From contig MGVE01000010.1 of NCBI GenBank assembly GCA_001800315.1, positions 25,789 to 89,788 on the forward strand: DNA of 64,000 nucleotides. The letters are read 5' to 3'. Below are positions 25,512-33,800 of the stretch, in pieces (the first letter of the stretch is position 1; each line of letters begins with the position of its first letter). Origin of the DNA: Elusimicrobia bacterium RIFOXYA2_FULL_47_53. Lineage in GTDB: Bacteria; Elusimicrobiota; Endomicrobiia; Endomicrobiales; XYA2-FULL-47-53. Both the position numbers and the translations under genes were made by a program. The notes under the pieces are model-generated. The model searched no databases. It saw only the letters and a program-made list of their open reading frames with translations, and had not been told where the DNA came from.

Positions 25512-25858
25512 CTTGCTCTCCTTGTTAATGTTTTAACCGCGCGAGCCTTTACTGACAGCTTCGCGGTGCGATTTAGTTTCTCAAGCAACACCTCGCGCAT
25601 CTTGTCAAAAGCTTCGCTAATTTTCGGGCTTGTCAGGGAATAATATATTTTTACGCCTTTCCGGCGCGTCTGCACAATGCCCTCGTTCCTCAAGACCCCT
25701 AAATGCTGCGAAAGGTTCGCCTGGCTTATGCCGGCACGCTCCATCAGCTCGCCAACCGAAAGCTCCCTGTTGCGCAGAAGGTTTAACACCTCAAGGCGCT
25801 TGGCAGAAGTAAACACCCGGCACATACGCGCGTGCATTTCATAAAGCTTATCAATCAT
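25508..25858 (-). CDS. ArsR-family transcriptional regulator
   Basis: A 116-residue winged-helix repressor. The recognition helix is in ELMERAGISQANLSQHLGVLRNEGIVQTRRKG, and the wing is KIYYSLTSPK. The metal-binding ELCVCDL box of ArsR is replaced by ELSVGEL, so it senses something other than arsenite at that site, possibly thiol or redox state given its DsrE partner. A palindrome overlaps the -10 box of its own promoter, which suggests autorepression. Confidence 0.92.
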   Translation of the reverse strand: MIDKLYEMHARMCRVFTSAKRLEVLNLLRNRELSVGELMERAGISQANLSQHLGVLRNEGIVQTRRKGVKIYYSLTSPKISEAFDKMREVLLEKLNRTAKLSVKARAVKTLTRRAR

Positions 25859-25885
25859 TACCGCCTCCTCTATTACTATATAAGC

Positions 25886-25914
25886 ATATTAGAATATACT
25901 AATAACAAAGTCAA
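25886..25914 (-). promoter_or_regulatory. Autoregulated promoter of the arsR-dsrE operon
   Basis: On the minus strand TTGACT (25909-25914) and TAATAT (25886-25891) are 17 bases apart. The palindrome TATTAG-TATATT-CTAATA lies at 25887-25904, over the spacer and -10. The ArsR start codon follows 27 bases later. Confidence 0.8.
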
Positions 25915-26110
25915 GGGTTTTGTATCGCCTTCGGTGTCAGCGAAAGCAGCATCTTCTGCCAAACAAATATAAAAACCGCCCTTTTACGGAGCGGCTGATG
26001 CCTGACATTGCCTGACCTGAGGCCAAAATTGCTATAACGCGCCGCTTCGCTTTTCTGCCATTCGCGACAGTGCGAAAGTTAGCTTCAAATCCCGCCTAAG
26101 CACTGCTAAA

Positions 26111-26143
26111 TAAAAAAAACCTGCTATGAAGCAGGTATTTTTG
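26111..26143 (-). terminator. Bidirectional hairpin terminator after the flavodoxin gene
   Basis: ACCTGC (26119-26124) and GCAGGT (26131-26136) pair around TATGAA and are flanked by an A run and a T run. It ends the flavodoxin transcript and marks the left edge of the accessory island. Confidence 0.82.
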
Positions 26144-26153
26144 TTAAGCCCTC

Positions 26154-26188
26154 CAACTACATGCCATCAGAACTTGTTTTAAGGAGTG
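26154..26188 (-). repeat. Island repeat copy A (3' end of flavodoxin gene)
   Basis: CAACTACATGCCATCA followed by GAACTTGTTTTAAGGAGTG. It is the antisense of the last codons and stop of the flavodoxin gene. Copies C (30860-30894) and D (32159-32193) match it closely; copy B (29230-29265) is more distant. All are in the same orientation. Confidence 0.8.
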
Positions 26189-26729
26189 ATTCTGCCCATT
26201 CGTTTATTTTGTTCCAGTCTCTATAGTCACCAGGTTTTACCCCCAGGGCTATTTTACCCATATAGTTCATAAACCAACCCAAACTTTTAATGTTCCCTGC
26301 GAATACCGCTTTACTAAATGGCGTCAGGCCTGAAGCCACGCGGTCAGGAAAAGTCTGAGCAAGCTTTCGATTGTTTTCTTTGGATGAAGTGACAAACGAA
26401 CAAACGGCAAACACCGCGATTTTTTTGCTATTCAGGCTAACCCTGTTGGCATCAACGAACTTAATGATATTTTCATGCGGTTTGCCTCCGTGTATAGCCG
26501 AGCCAATTATTACCATATCGTATTTCTCAATGTCTATCTGTTTACCTTCAGCAGACAGAATTTCAACAACACAACCCTCTTTTTCAAGATAATCCTTCAT
26601 TTTCTCTGCCACCTCAGCAGTTGAGCCCGCATACGAACCATATACAATTAAAACATTATTCATTTCTGTTCCTTTTGCGCTCAATAATTGCGTTGACAGC
26701 ATTAACAATAAATAAATAATAACTTTCAT
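26157..26729 (-). CDS. Flavodoxin-domain protein (HemG-like)
   Basis: A flavodoxin with the FMN phosphate loop VYGSYAGSTAEVAEKM, the second loop IIGSAIHGGKPHENI and FAVCSFVTSSKENN, a pattern close to menaquinone-dependent protoporphyrinogen oxidase HemG and related flavodoxins. From the first ATG a hydrophobic 20-residue leader precedes the domain. An internal ATG at 26663 (MNNVLIVYGSYAG), with an AGGAAC site, gives a plain cytoplasmic flavodoxin of 168 residues and is the more natural start; both have a ribosome site. The gene's 3' end is the source of the island's repeated sequence. Confidence 0.82.
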   Translation of the reverse strand: MKVIIYLLLMLSTQLLSAKGTEMNNVLIVYGSYAGSTAEVAEKMKDYLEKEGCVVEILSAEGKQIDIEKYDMVIIGSAIHGGKPHENIIKFVDANRVSLNSKKIAVFAVCSFVTSSKENNRKLAQTFPDRVASGLTPFSKAVFAGNIKSLGWFMNYMGKIALGVKPGDYRDWNKINEWAESLLKTSSDGM

Positions 26730-26964
26730 TCCGATGCCTCTAAGTTTTTGTCATGCTCAAACGGGAAAGCAAATCTGCGGATAGCGCAATCAAAAGCTTT
26801 CAGTAACTTTTCTTAATAAACAAACCACCCCAATTTAGCAAATTTCAAGAAAATCAAACCTAGTATAGGAAACGAATAAGCCGAAGGCTTTATCCCTATG
26901 CTATCCCGTAATGTGTCAGCTGTCTGCCAAAGTGTAGCTTCCAATTTCTTTATTTCTTCATTTG

Positions 26965-27699
26965 TCATATTTGCCTCTTTTCTAGTTTATCCAGATTTAC
27001 GATTGTAAGCTTCTTTATTTTCTCAATTAGTAATTTCGAGCTTTTGAGTTTTCTTAACTTACCATTGTTTTCCAGCTGATCCACAGGAATCGACTCAAAC
27101 AAATCACTATCGTTTGATATTGTATCTATTCTAGCCGCAAGATATCCAATAATATCTGCGTAAAGTATTCCGATTGTATGAAAGTTTGAAGGCACAAGTG
27201 CAACATCTTCAAAAAGTGTATATTCTCTTGCATTTAATACAGAATTAACAACTTGACTAATATCGTTCGAACTTATATCGCTCCTAAAGTCGCAGTATAT
27301 ACTTACTAAATTCTTGCCATTACCACTATCTGCCTTAGAAAGTGCTTTTTTTAACAACTTTGGCAAGACCTCTAAATATACTTTCTTCTGATCAGTCACA
27401 CTAGACTTCCCACTATAGTAAAAACTCATACGCGCATTTTTCTTTGCAATATTTAAATCTATTATTTTTGCACAGATATCAATTCGCTTCTCAATACTTA
27501 TTGATTGATCACCCTTTTTAGCAGAAAAAAGATAGGCACCTTTGAATTCTTTATTAGGATCCCATTTTGAATCTGTTAATATCTGGTGAAATGCAGTTTT
27601 TATATGACAATAATGGGCAGAATTAATAGTTGCAATACTCAATCCAAAATAATCTTTGAATTTATCATCACTTGTTTCATCAACAAAAACTAATTTCAT
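26965..27699 (-). CDS. DUF3800 protein
   Basis: From the ATG at 27699 the protein is 244 residues. It has the DUF3800 pattern: an N-terminal strand with acidic residues (MKLVFVDETSD), a middle strand with SIYCDFRSD, and a C-terminal ILYADIIGYLAAR. These acidic residues on successive strands suggest an RNase H-like fold and a metal-dependent nuclease, although the family's activity is unproven. DUF3800 genes are frequent in defence islands and near phage or mobile genes. A second, longer member lies at 36691-37812. Confidence 0.8.
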   Translation of the reverse strand: MKLVFVDETSDDKFKDYFGLSIATINSAHYCHIKTAFHQILTDSKWDPNKEFKGAYLFSAKKGDQSISIEKRIDICAKIIDLNIAKKNARMSFYYSGKSSVTDQKKVYLEVLPKLLKKALSKADSGNGKNLVSIYCDFRSDISSNDISQVVNSVLNAREYTLFEDVALVPSNFHTIGILYADIIGYLAARIDTISNDSDLFESIPVDQLENNGKLRKLKSSKLLIEKIKKLTIVNLDKLEKRQI

Positions 27700-27808
27700 T
27701 TCACCCTTTAAAAAAAAAACTACACCGCGCATTTGCCAGTGTGGTAATGGTTGATTTTATTATTTGAATTGATCCCCATAAGTTCCTTTAACCTATATTT
27801 TCATACTT

Positions 27809-29137
27809 CTACCCTACCACTTCCCAGTGTCCACCCTTATCTGGTCCGATGCGGCGCAGTTGATTAGAGGTTTTAAGTGCTTTGACAATTTTCTCTACAC
27901 CTTTTATACTCAGGCCTATTTCCTGGGCAATTTCGTTAGTAGTAACTTCTGGGTTGTTAGATATAATACGAATTATTTTCTCCCTACTTTTCTCCCTACT
28001 TTTCTCCCTACTTATTGGAGTAGTTGAAGATACCGCCTCGGCACCTTTTCTCATAAAAGTTGTTATGAAGTGTGTTCCGAGTTCAGAAAACTCAGCTGTG
28101 GGTTCTTTCTCCAATATAAGTTTAATGCCTCTGCCCCAGCGTTCCACAAAATGAATGCGGTGGAGCATATCAGCGATAAGTTCATTTCGCCTTTCGGAAA
28201 CGATCTTTGAGCGAATTTGCTGAATGGTAAGCCCTCCGTACAATAAACCAGGGCTTCTTACTTCCACCTTATCCTTAAATACTGCAACACTCACTGAATC
28301 CATAGCTCGGTAATCTCTATGGCAGAAAGCATTAATAACGGCCTCTCTTATTGCTTCTCGGTCAATTTCAGGTACATCTATACGGCGCAGGCCCTCAACC
28401 CTCATTCCAATATTTATCTTTTCAAGAATGTAATCCTGTGCCTTATCTATCAGCTGGAAAAGGTCACCACCGAACTCTTTCATGTCAGTGATATATGCCG
28501 TACTTGTTCCACTGAATACCGCGCAGCGCAACTTAGCATTGAAAAATATGTCTTCGGGTTTCTTGCCGAACAGCATTACCGCCGCATTGCAGAGCTTTGA
28601 CCCGCGAGACAATTTTAGTTTTGCAAGCACATTTTTGATTGAATCGTACCGGAGACCCGCAATTTTAAGGAATGTTTTGAGTTTCTTAACACTTATATCG
28701 TTTATGGTTGCATCGGCACATATTTCTGTGTCCCAATGATGGTTATCGCGGTTTTTACTCAATATAAGTTGCTCAAGCTCTCTTGCCGATAATTGACGAT
28801 CAGCATCAGCAACTCGCATATATGCCCTACCATTTGCGAAGTAAGGCGGATGTGAACCCTGAAACACAACTTTGACACAGGTTTTATTTTCTATCTTAAC
28901 TTTATTTATTTTGGGGAATATTTTGGGTTCTATTTTATCAGAGATGTTTTGGGATATATTCCTAAGAGTTTCTTTGCCAATCTGTTGACCGACAATAGTG
29001 CCATCGTCTTTAATACCGAAATACAAAACACCCTTCCCATGCTTGTTGAGTATAGCAGCAATGGAAATTAAGGCCTCTTTTATCTCAGAAGTAGTCTTTT
29101 TAAGTTCAACGGTTTCAGATTCATGTATTGTCACCAT
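27809..29137 (-). CDS. AlbA_2/Schlafen-type putative DNA-binding and ATP-binding protein with C-terminal HTH
   Basis: A 442-residue protein. The N-terminal domain (about 8-130) is AlbA_2 (ESETVELKKTTSEIKEALIS, GKGVLYFGIKDDGTIVGQQI). The middle has DREAIREAVINAFCHRDYR, the GHKL-like HATPase_c_4 region of these proteins, and RWGRGIKLILE. After a short charged linker made of three in-frame copies of REKS (12 bp repeats at 27978-28013) comes a winged helix, ATTNEIAQEIGLSIKGVEKIV-like. It is a common island gene, thought to be a regulator. Coordinates from the ATG at 29137. Confidence 0.85.
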   Translation of the reverse strand: MVTIHESETVELKKTTSEIKEALISIAAILNKHGKGVLYFGIKDDGTIVGQQIGKETLRNISQNISDKIEPKIFPKINKVKIENKTCVKVVFQGSHPPYFANGRAYMRVADADRQLSARELEQLILSKNRDNHHWDTEICADATINDISVKKLKTFLKIAGLRYDSIKNVLAKLKLSRGSKLCNAAVMLFGKKPEDIFFNAKLRCAVFSGTSTAYITDMKEFGGDLFQLIDKAQDYILEKINIGMRVEGLRRIDVPEIDREAIREAVINAFCHRDYRAMDSVSVAVFKDKVEVRSPGLLYGGLTIQQIRSKIVSERRNELIADMLHRIHFVERWGRGIKLILEKEPTAEFSELGTHFITTFMRKGAEAVSSTTPISREKSREKSREKIIRIISNNPEVTTNEIAQEIGLSIKGVEKIVKALKTSNQLRRIGPDKGGHWEVVG

Positions 29138-29187
29138 ATATTAACGGTAATTTTAACTCTTTTGAATGATTTTGGCAACCAAACAAA

Positions 29188-29229
29188 AAACTTTGTTCAA
29201 CCTACTGTAAAGTAGATTTCACAAAGTTT
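29188..29229. terminator. Nested hairpin between island genes
   Basis: AAACTTTGT (29188-29196) pairs with ACAAAGTTT (29221-29229), and inside it CTACT (29202-29206) pairs with AGTAG (29211-29215). It lacks a long T run, so it may be a weak terminator or a structural part of the adjoining repeat. Confidence 0.5.
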
Positions 29230-29265
29230 AAGGGTCACCAGGCAAACGCCATTTGAGCCTGTTTT
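29230..29265 (-). repeat. Island repeat copy B (diverged)
   Basis: Begins AAGGGTCACCAGGCAAACGCC and continues ATTTGAGCCTGTTTT. Copy D starts AAGGGTCCCCAACTACATGCC, and both follow a hairpin directly, so B and D share a larger module than A and C. Confidence 0.5.
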
Positions 29266-29279
29266 ACCTTATAACCATG

Positions 29280-30209
29280 CTATTTTACATTCAACCTCTT
29301 TTGACACACCTCTGCAAGAGCTTTATAATGAATACTTTGCCGAACAGATATCTTAACTGATTTGAGTTCAATCTCCAAATCATCTAGAGCATTCTTGTAC
29401 TTACCAAGATAGTAATAGATTAATCCGCGTAGCCCATGAGGCAAGCTTCCGTCTATAGCCATTGCCTTGTTCGCATAGCTTAGAGCCATTAAATAGTCTT
29501 CCTTTCTGCCCGATTCTATCCCTTTTTCATAATAGACATTCGCATAGTTATAATAGTTTTTCCCAGTCGGATCTATTTTTATCACATTCTTCATATCTTT
29601 AATAGCTTTATCAAGCTTTTTGCGCTGCAAATAAAATGCAACTCTCATCTGATAATATCTCGGATTTTGCGGGTCAGACTCTATCTTCTTGCTATACTCA
29701 CTCTCAAGCTCTTCAAATGATGCTACTGCCTTGAATTCATTAATAATAAACACATGATCGTTATTTAAGTTACCTAGATACATGTAATAAGCGATTATAT
29801 TTTGAGGAGGTTTTGACTCCTTTTCAAGGTCAGGTAATAATGGCTCCTGAATAGGCAACCAATAAACTGAATTATTCTCATCCCTGACCTTTATTTCATG
29901 CTTGAACAATTTCGGGAAATCAGTATCCGCCAAGGTCTTAAAAAAACCATCAACCATTAACCTGTGGTTTTTTGATATAGGCCTTATTTCACCAATATAA
30001 ACAAGCTCTTCCTTTATTTTTTGTGCAGGCCGTGATGACTCAAATGTATAAACAAAACCCTTTTTCTTCAACTTAGCTGTTTTTTCTGTGTTCGGATGCA
30101 TTTTAAGGATATTGGATATAGTATTTGAAGAATATGAATCGTAGTTAAATTCACAATATAGCGGGACTGTTATATTAATACACAATAAAAACACTGCCAA
30201 ATATTTCAT
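29280..30209 (-). CDS. Exported TPR protein
   Basis: A 309-residue protein with a signal peptide (about 1-19, MKYLAVFLLCINITVPLYC). The C-terminal half holds about three tetratricopeptide repeats: PQNPRYYQMRVAFYLQRKKLDKAIKDM, then KNYYNYANVYYEKG, then LPHGLRGLIYYYLGKYKNALDDLE. The N-terminal half has no recognised domain. A periplasmic scaffold or protein-binding role is the most that can be inferred. It lies inside the accessory island and is followed by no obvious partner enzyme. Confidence 0.8.
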   Translation of the reverse strand: MKYLAVFLLCINITVPLYCEFNYDSYSSNTISNILKMHPNTEKTAKLKKKGFVYTFESSRPAQKIKEELVYIGEIRPISKNHRLMVDGFFKTLADTDFPKLFKHEIKVRDENNSVYWLPIQEPLLPDLEKESKPPQNIIAYYMYLGNLNNDHVFIINEFKAVASFEELESEYSKKIESDPQNPRYYQMRVAFYLQRKKLDKAIKDMKNVIKIDPTGKNYYNYANVYYEKGIESGRKEDYLMALSYANKAMAIDGSLPHGLRGLIYYYLGKYKNALDDLEIELKSVKISVRQSIHYKALAEVCQKRLNVK

Positions 30210-30260
30210 TTATTACACCTTTTCATCGATTACGACGATTAAAGCATTAATTAATAACAC

Positions 30261-30821
30261 TCAGAGACCATCATCCTCATTATACTGTCTTTCCATTTCC
30301 TTATAAAATCCCTCATTTTCACTTGTTTTTAGAAAACCAATTCTATATTCCAAACCTTCTCCACCCGGAATATACTTATTAACTGCCAGCACATACTGAA
30401 CCTCTATAACTTCGCTTGGCCCCAAGGTCGGTAAAATCCAACGCAATGTAGCAAATGCAGGGCTGTATATTGCACCGCCATTACTTGATATATACCCTAA
30501 TTTACCAGGCAGCATTACCATAAATGTTTTGTTACTTATTGGATTCTCAGACATGTTCCGAATGATAATCTTATGAGTATATTCTTTACCGCTCCTCAAA
30601 TTTAGAGGCGTGGTCATTTTTGCGTACAATTCGTCTTCACTCATTGCTTCCATATAACTAGCATTTTCACCTGATATCTTTTCCAATAGGTTCCCGTAAT
30701 TTATGCGGTAATATCGCACCAGATCTCTGGCCGAATTAGAAAACGAGTTGGTTTTAATCGCATAACCCAGCATAATGAACATCACCAGCAAACCGACCAG
30801 GATTTTTATTCTGTATTTCAT
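30261..30821 (-). CDS. Anchored DUF11-like (conserved repeat domain) protein
   Basis: From the ATG at 30821 (AAAGGG site) the protein is 186 residues. A single hydrophobic N-terminal helix (about 6-22) is an anchor or signal. Residues about 72-160 look like a DUF11/CARDB-type beta-sandwich (GKEYTHKIIIRNMSENPISN, VMLPGKLGYISS, LGPSEVIEVQYVLAV), a surface-protein fold. It probably faces the periplasm. The function is unknown. Confidence 0.7.
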   Translation of the reverse strand: MKYRIKILVGLLVMFIMLGYAIKTNSFSNSARDLVRYYRINYGNLLEKISGENASYMEAMSEDELYAKMTTPLNLRSGKEYTHKIIIRNMSENPISNKTFMVMLPGKLGYISSNGGAIYSPAFATLRWILPTLGPSEVIEVQYVLAVNKYIPGGEGLEYRIGFLKTSENEGFYKEMERQYNEDDGL

Positions 30822-30859
30822 ATAACACCCTTTCAAATGACTTACACAATTGCTTTATT

Positions 30860-30894
30860 CAACTACATGCCATCAAAACCTGTTTTAAGGAGTG
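30860..30894 (-). repeat. Island repeat copy C
   Basis: CAACTACATGCCATCA then AAACCTGTTTTAAGGAGTG. It differs from copy A at two positions. Read in reverse it still encodes the end of a flavodoxin (LLKTGFDGM and a stop), so it is a stranded gene 3' end. Confidence 0.82.
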
Positions 30895-30916
30895 CTTCTA
30901 TCCTAAAACCTTAGCT

Positions 30917-31456
30917 CTAAATCTTTTTCATTCTTTTTTCAAACTCATCGACAACTTTACTTTCGGACATAAAATCCTTAAGGAGATATTTTAATTCAAT
31001 AATTAATTCGCTCTTATCATCTTCTTTCGGAATCATACTGTTATTTACCCATACCTGGATTTGATTTTCAAGACGGCCAAATATACGTTTTTTGTAAGAA
31101 TATCCTACAACCCATTTTTCAAGAACAAATATTATCACAACTGCAATGAAGACTAATGGGATAAATGTATAATTTTTTAAATATAATGTACCAAAAAGTG
31201 AACTGGTGGCAACCATTTGAACAATGATACCAATTGATAAAAAAAATAAACCGACGGCTGAATAGTACTGTTTTAGTAAAACAGCCTTAATCAATGCCGC
31301 TCTTGTTCCATAAATATGAAAATTGCCTTCCCAGTAACCACCAACCGCAATATCCCTAGCCTCTCTGTCAGTTATTTTAATTGTCTTCCATATAAAAAAA
31401 GCAGAACTAAATTGAATAAATAATCCCAAAATTGTTAGTTGAGAACCCAAATTCAT
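30917..31456 (-). CDS. Membrane protein of unknown function
   Basis: A 179-residue protein with three hydrophobic segments (about 6-24, 66-87 and 97-117) and a cytoplasmic charged C-terminus of about 60 residues that should form helices (SELIIELKYLLKDFMSESKVVDEFEKRMKKI). No family is recognised. A GGAGG lies unusually close to the start codon. It is flanked by repeat copies C and D together with the S23-type gene, so the two may have arrived as one unit. Confidence 0.65.
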   Translation of the reverse strand: MNLGSQLTILGLFIQFSSAFFIWKTIKITDREARDIAVGGYWEGNFHIYGTRAALIKAVLLKQYYSAVGLFFLSIGIIVQMVATSSLFGTLYLKNYTFIPLVFIAVVIIFVLEKWVVGYSYKKRIFGRLENQIQVWVNNSMIPKEDDKSELIIELKYLLKDFMSESKVVDEFEKRMKKI

Positions 31457-31622
31457 ACCTCCAACACCCCTTTTACATATAAAATTTATTATAAATCATT
31501 AAGAATATTGAATTCTATAAAATTCGCTTACAACACACTAAGGATCAGGTCTTTACATTTAACATTTCAACATCAGGGGCTTAACATCACTGGATTTTTA
31601 ACTGTTGACACATAATTGAAAT

Positions 31623-31976
31623 TTATTCAATTCCTTTTATTAGCCCGGAGAGCATTTTGTTTATAACTTCGAGTTCATTGACAAGTTTTTCGTGAGTTTG
31701 TGCATCGATGAGTTGTTTTCGTTTCAATCGTTCAAGAAGGGGAACGCACTCGTAAGTAGAACCGCGGGCAATCCAGAAAAAGTTTTTTCTGTCGTTTTTA
31801 TGCCAGCGGCCATTGCCTTCGGCTATGTTTAATGCGATTGATGTTGAAGCTCTTAGGATTTGGTCAATTAAGTGGCAAGTGCCTTTTTGGGTGATTGCGT
31901 CGCAGAGTACATCTATTTTTTCGGCAAGGTCAATGGCTTTCTGGTAGACTTCAAGTTTTTCGAATAGAAAAGACAT
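31623..31976 (-). CDS. Four-helix-bundle protein, S23/23S rRNA-intervening-sequence type
   Basis: From the ATG at 31976 the protein is 117 residues. The pattern FEKLEVYQKAIDLAEKIDVLC, then ILRASTSIALNIAEGNGR and a C-terminal helix LEVINKMLSGLIKG, is the S23 family, related in fold to the Avd protein of diversity-generating retroelements. No rRNA gene and no reverse transcriptase is near it, so neither known setting applies. The role of such solo copies is unknown. The longer start at 32051 adds 25 residues that the family lacks. Confidence 0.85.
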   Translation of the reverse strand: MSFLFEKLEVYQKAIDLAEKIDVLCDAITQKGTCHLIDQILRASTSIALNIAEGNGRWHKNDRKNFFWIARGSTYECVPLLERLKRKQLIDAQTHEKLVNELEVINKMLSGLIKGIE

Positions 31977-32126
31977 GAGAAAGCCCCCCCTAACTTCAAC
32001 AGAGTGAGATTTGAGCAGTTGAGAGTTGACCGCATTTGAGGTGGCACACATTCAGATTTTTGCGATTTTCTTCAATTTGCCGTATTCCACTTGCTCTACT
32101 TTCAACTCTCTAATCTCAAATGCTCC

Positions 32127-32149
32127 AAATTTTTGCGGAGCAAAAATTT
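32127..32149. terminator. Perfect hairpin between S23 gene and CBASS operon
   Basis: AAATTTTTGC and GCAAAAATTT pair exactly around GGA. GCTCC at 32122-32126 can instead pair with GGAGC at 32137-32141, so two mutually exclusive hairpins exist. It could end the CBASS transcript, whose last stop is at 32401. Confidence 0.6.
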
Positions 32150-32158
32150 AAGGGTCCC

Positions 32159-32193
32159 CAACTACATGCCATTAGAACCTGTCTTGAAATAAC
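32159..32193 (-). repeat. Island repeat copy D
   Basis: CAACTACATGCCATTA then GAACCTGTCTTGAAAT. It matches copies A and C in the first 25 bases and copy B in the AAGGGTC just upstream, linking all four. Confidence 0.7.
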
Positions 32194-32400
32194 TTAGAGT
32201 TGAAATATCAATCATTATTTATATAAAGATGTACAAAGGCGATAGGTTTTCATCCAGTAGTTTTAATTTACCTTCAGCCTCTATCTTAGCTGATATTTGG
32301 GAATGACTCTGATATCCCCACATAAAAAGTTTAACTGTATTCACCCTTACTGTCTCTTGATAAAATAATCAATTGTTAATCTGTTAAACACAAGTTAAAG

Positions 32401-33792
32401 TTATTGAATGTTTACTACAAATTCACCACTGCGAGCAAGACATATCCCATCCTTTACAACAAAACATTCGACCCAATGCTTGCCTTTATAGAGTGTACTT
32501 TCTTTCCTTACAAAACGCCCCGCTCTTTCATATTCACCATCATAAAAGTCACCACGTAAAGAATTAGCTAATTCTGCTTCATCTCCAGTATTTACAACCT
32601 GCCAATATACTTCGTATGGCCAAGAAACATTGGTATCAGCTTTAAATTGAAGTGAACATTTTTTAGGCAATGGATCTCCATCACTTTGAAATTGCTGTGG
32701 TCTAAAACCTTTACAAATATAGGATGCTGTTATATTTGCTCGTCCCTCTATATTAACAGACCACTTTGGCTGTTTACGATGACTTACAGCAAATATACTT
32801 TTTGTTTTTTCTAAAGAGTTCCTCAAGAAAGAACCAATTGTTTCAAAACTATTTGACTTTTTCGCTTCCGGTATTGGAAAATCTCTACCGAAGTGCTTTT
32901 TCATCAATTGACAAGCTTTTATCTCATCAGATTCAGCATCTACCTGTTCCAAAATGACGGCAAGTGCTTTTAATCTATTTTTTAATCCGTCCATATCATC
33001 GTTATTGATTTTCCCGAATACATCTTCATATTCTGGAGTTGGTTTTTTAATACTAATACGGCCCGAGATCAAACCGGCTCCATTACAAATTTGTATTAAG
33101 GCAGACAGGTCATCAGATTTATTATCATTGATAACCTTGCTATTTAATAAATTATTAACAAGAAGAATATATGCCAGACCAGAAGGTTTCGCACCAGACT
33201 CAATCGGCAAAGACTCGTCATCCCAACGCCGAATATATCTCACAAGTCGCCGAAATTGATTTGTTTTTGTTGCAGAGTCTTCTGTATCCTTGAATTGCGT
33301 CATTATATTATCTACATAGTCTAATAGTCCCTGCGGGTTTGCATCCTTCCATCCATTTTGTTTATGAGCAAGTTTGAACACTGTTTCTTTAAAAATGTTC
33401 TCATGTACAGCATATGTCACTAAATCAACGTGATATCCATCCTTGTAAATTACACGAATACATGGCCCTTTGGACACAACTTTCTCCGTGTGATCTTTTA
33501 CTGCATCATAGATCCATCCTCTAACTTCTGAAGCTGTATAATCATTTTCATTAATACTTAACCTCAATGCCACATCAATATCATAACCAAGATTTTCAAT
33601 TGGTTTTACTCCAGTTTTCATTATGTAACTGCCTTGAAGCATTTCCTGAAAAGATGGCTTGCCTTTATCCTTAAGATAATCGCGAATACGATTCAAAATA
33701 ATATCTCTCTTCTCAGCGAGAATACTATTAAGTTCATAATCCATTCGGATTTTTTCATGGAATTGTTCAAGATAATTCTGAATGTACGCCAT
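32401..33792 (-). CDS. CD-NTase (cGAS/DncV-like nucleotidyltransferase) of a CBASS system
   Basis: A 463-residue nucleotidyltransferase. The active site is complete: G54-S55, the metal pair D71 and D73 in NLGYDIDVALRL, and D123 in DGYHVDLVTYAV. The C-terminal ~120 residues (from about 340; KWSVNIEGRANITASY, FKADTNVSWPYEVYWQVVNTG, HWVECFVVKDG) match the AGS-C sensor domain found in CD-NTases, which is thought to bind the activating ligand. It makes a cyclic nucleotide on phage infection that turns on the effector. It lies 8 bases after the patatin gene and its ribosome site AAGAGG overlaps that gene's stop. No Cap2/Cap3 genes are present, so this is a type I arrangement. Confidence 0.88.
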   Translation of the reverse strand: MAYIQNYLEQFHEKIRMDYELNSILAEKRDIILNRIRDYLKDKGKPSFQEMLQGSYIMKTGVKPIENLGYDIDVALRLSINENDYTASEVRGWIYDAVKDHTEKVVSKGPCIRVIYKDGYHVDLVTYAVHENIFKETVFKLAHKQNGWKDANPQGLLDYVDNIMTQFKDTEDSATKTNQFRRLVRYIRRWDDESLPIESGAKPSGLAYILLVNNLLNSKVINDNKSDDLSALIQICNGAGLISGRISIKKPTPEYEDVFGKINNDDMDGLKNRLKALAVILEQVDAESDEIKACQLMKKHFGRDFPIPEAKKSNSFETIGSFLRNSLEKTKSIFAVSHRKQPKWSVNIEGRANITASYICKGFRPQQFQSDGDPLPKKCSLQFKADTNVSWPYEVYWQVVNTGDEAELANSLRGDFYDGEYERAGRFVRKESTLYKGKHWVECFVVKDGICLARSGEFVVNIQ

Positions 33793-33800
33793 TAAACCTC

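Larger units (their letters stand above)
31977..32400. other. 424 bp gene-free stretch in the island
   Basis: It holds inverted fragments of a GAGTTGA/TCAACTC-rich sequence at about 31995-32025 and 32100-32120, a perfect hairpin at 32127-32149, repeat copy D at 32159-32193, and AT-rich sequence up to the CD-NTase stop. No gene is seen. Confidence 0.6.

Noticed and set aside
27978-28013. Short tandem repeat as a CRISPR fragment
   Set aside because: The units are 12 bp with no spacers and are in frame inside a coding gene.
31623-32051. Diversity-generating retroelement, because of an Avd-like protein
   Set aside because: No reverse transcriptase and no template/variable repeat pair were found in the window.
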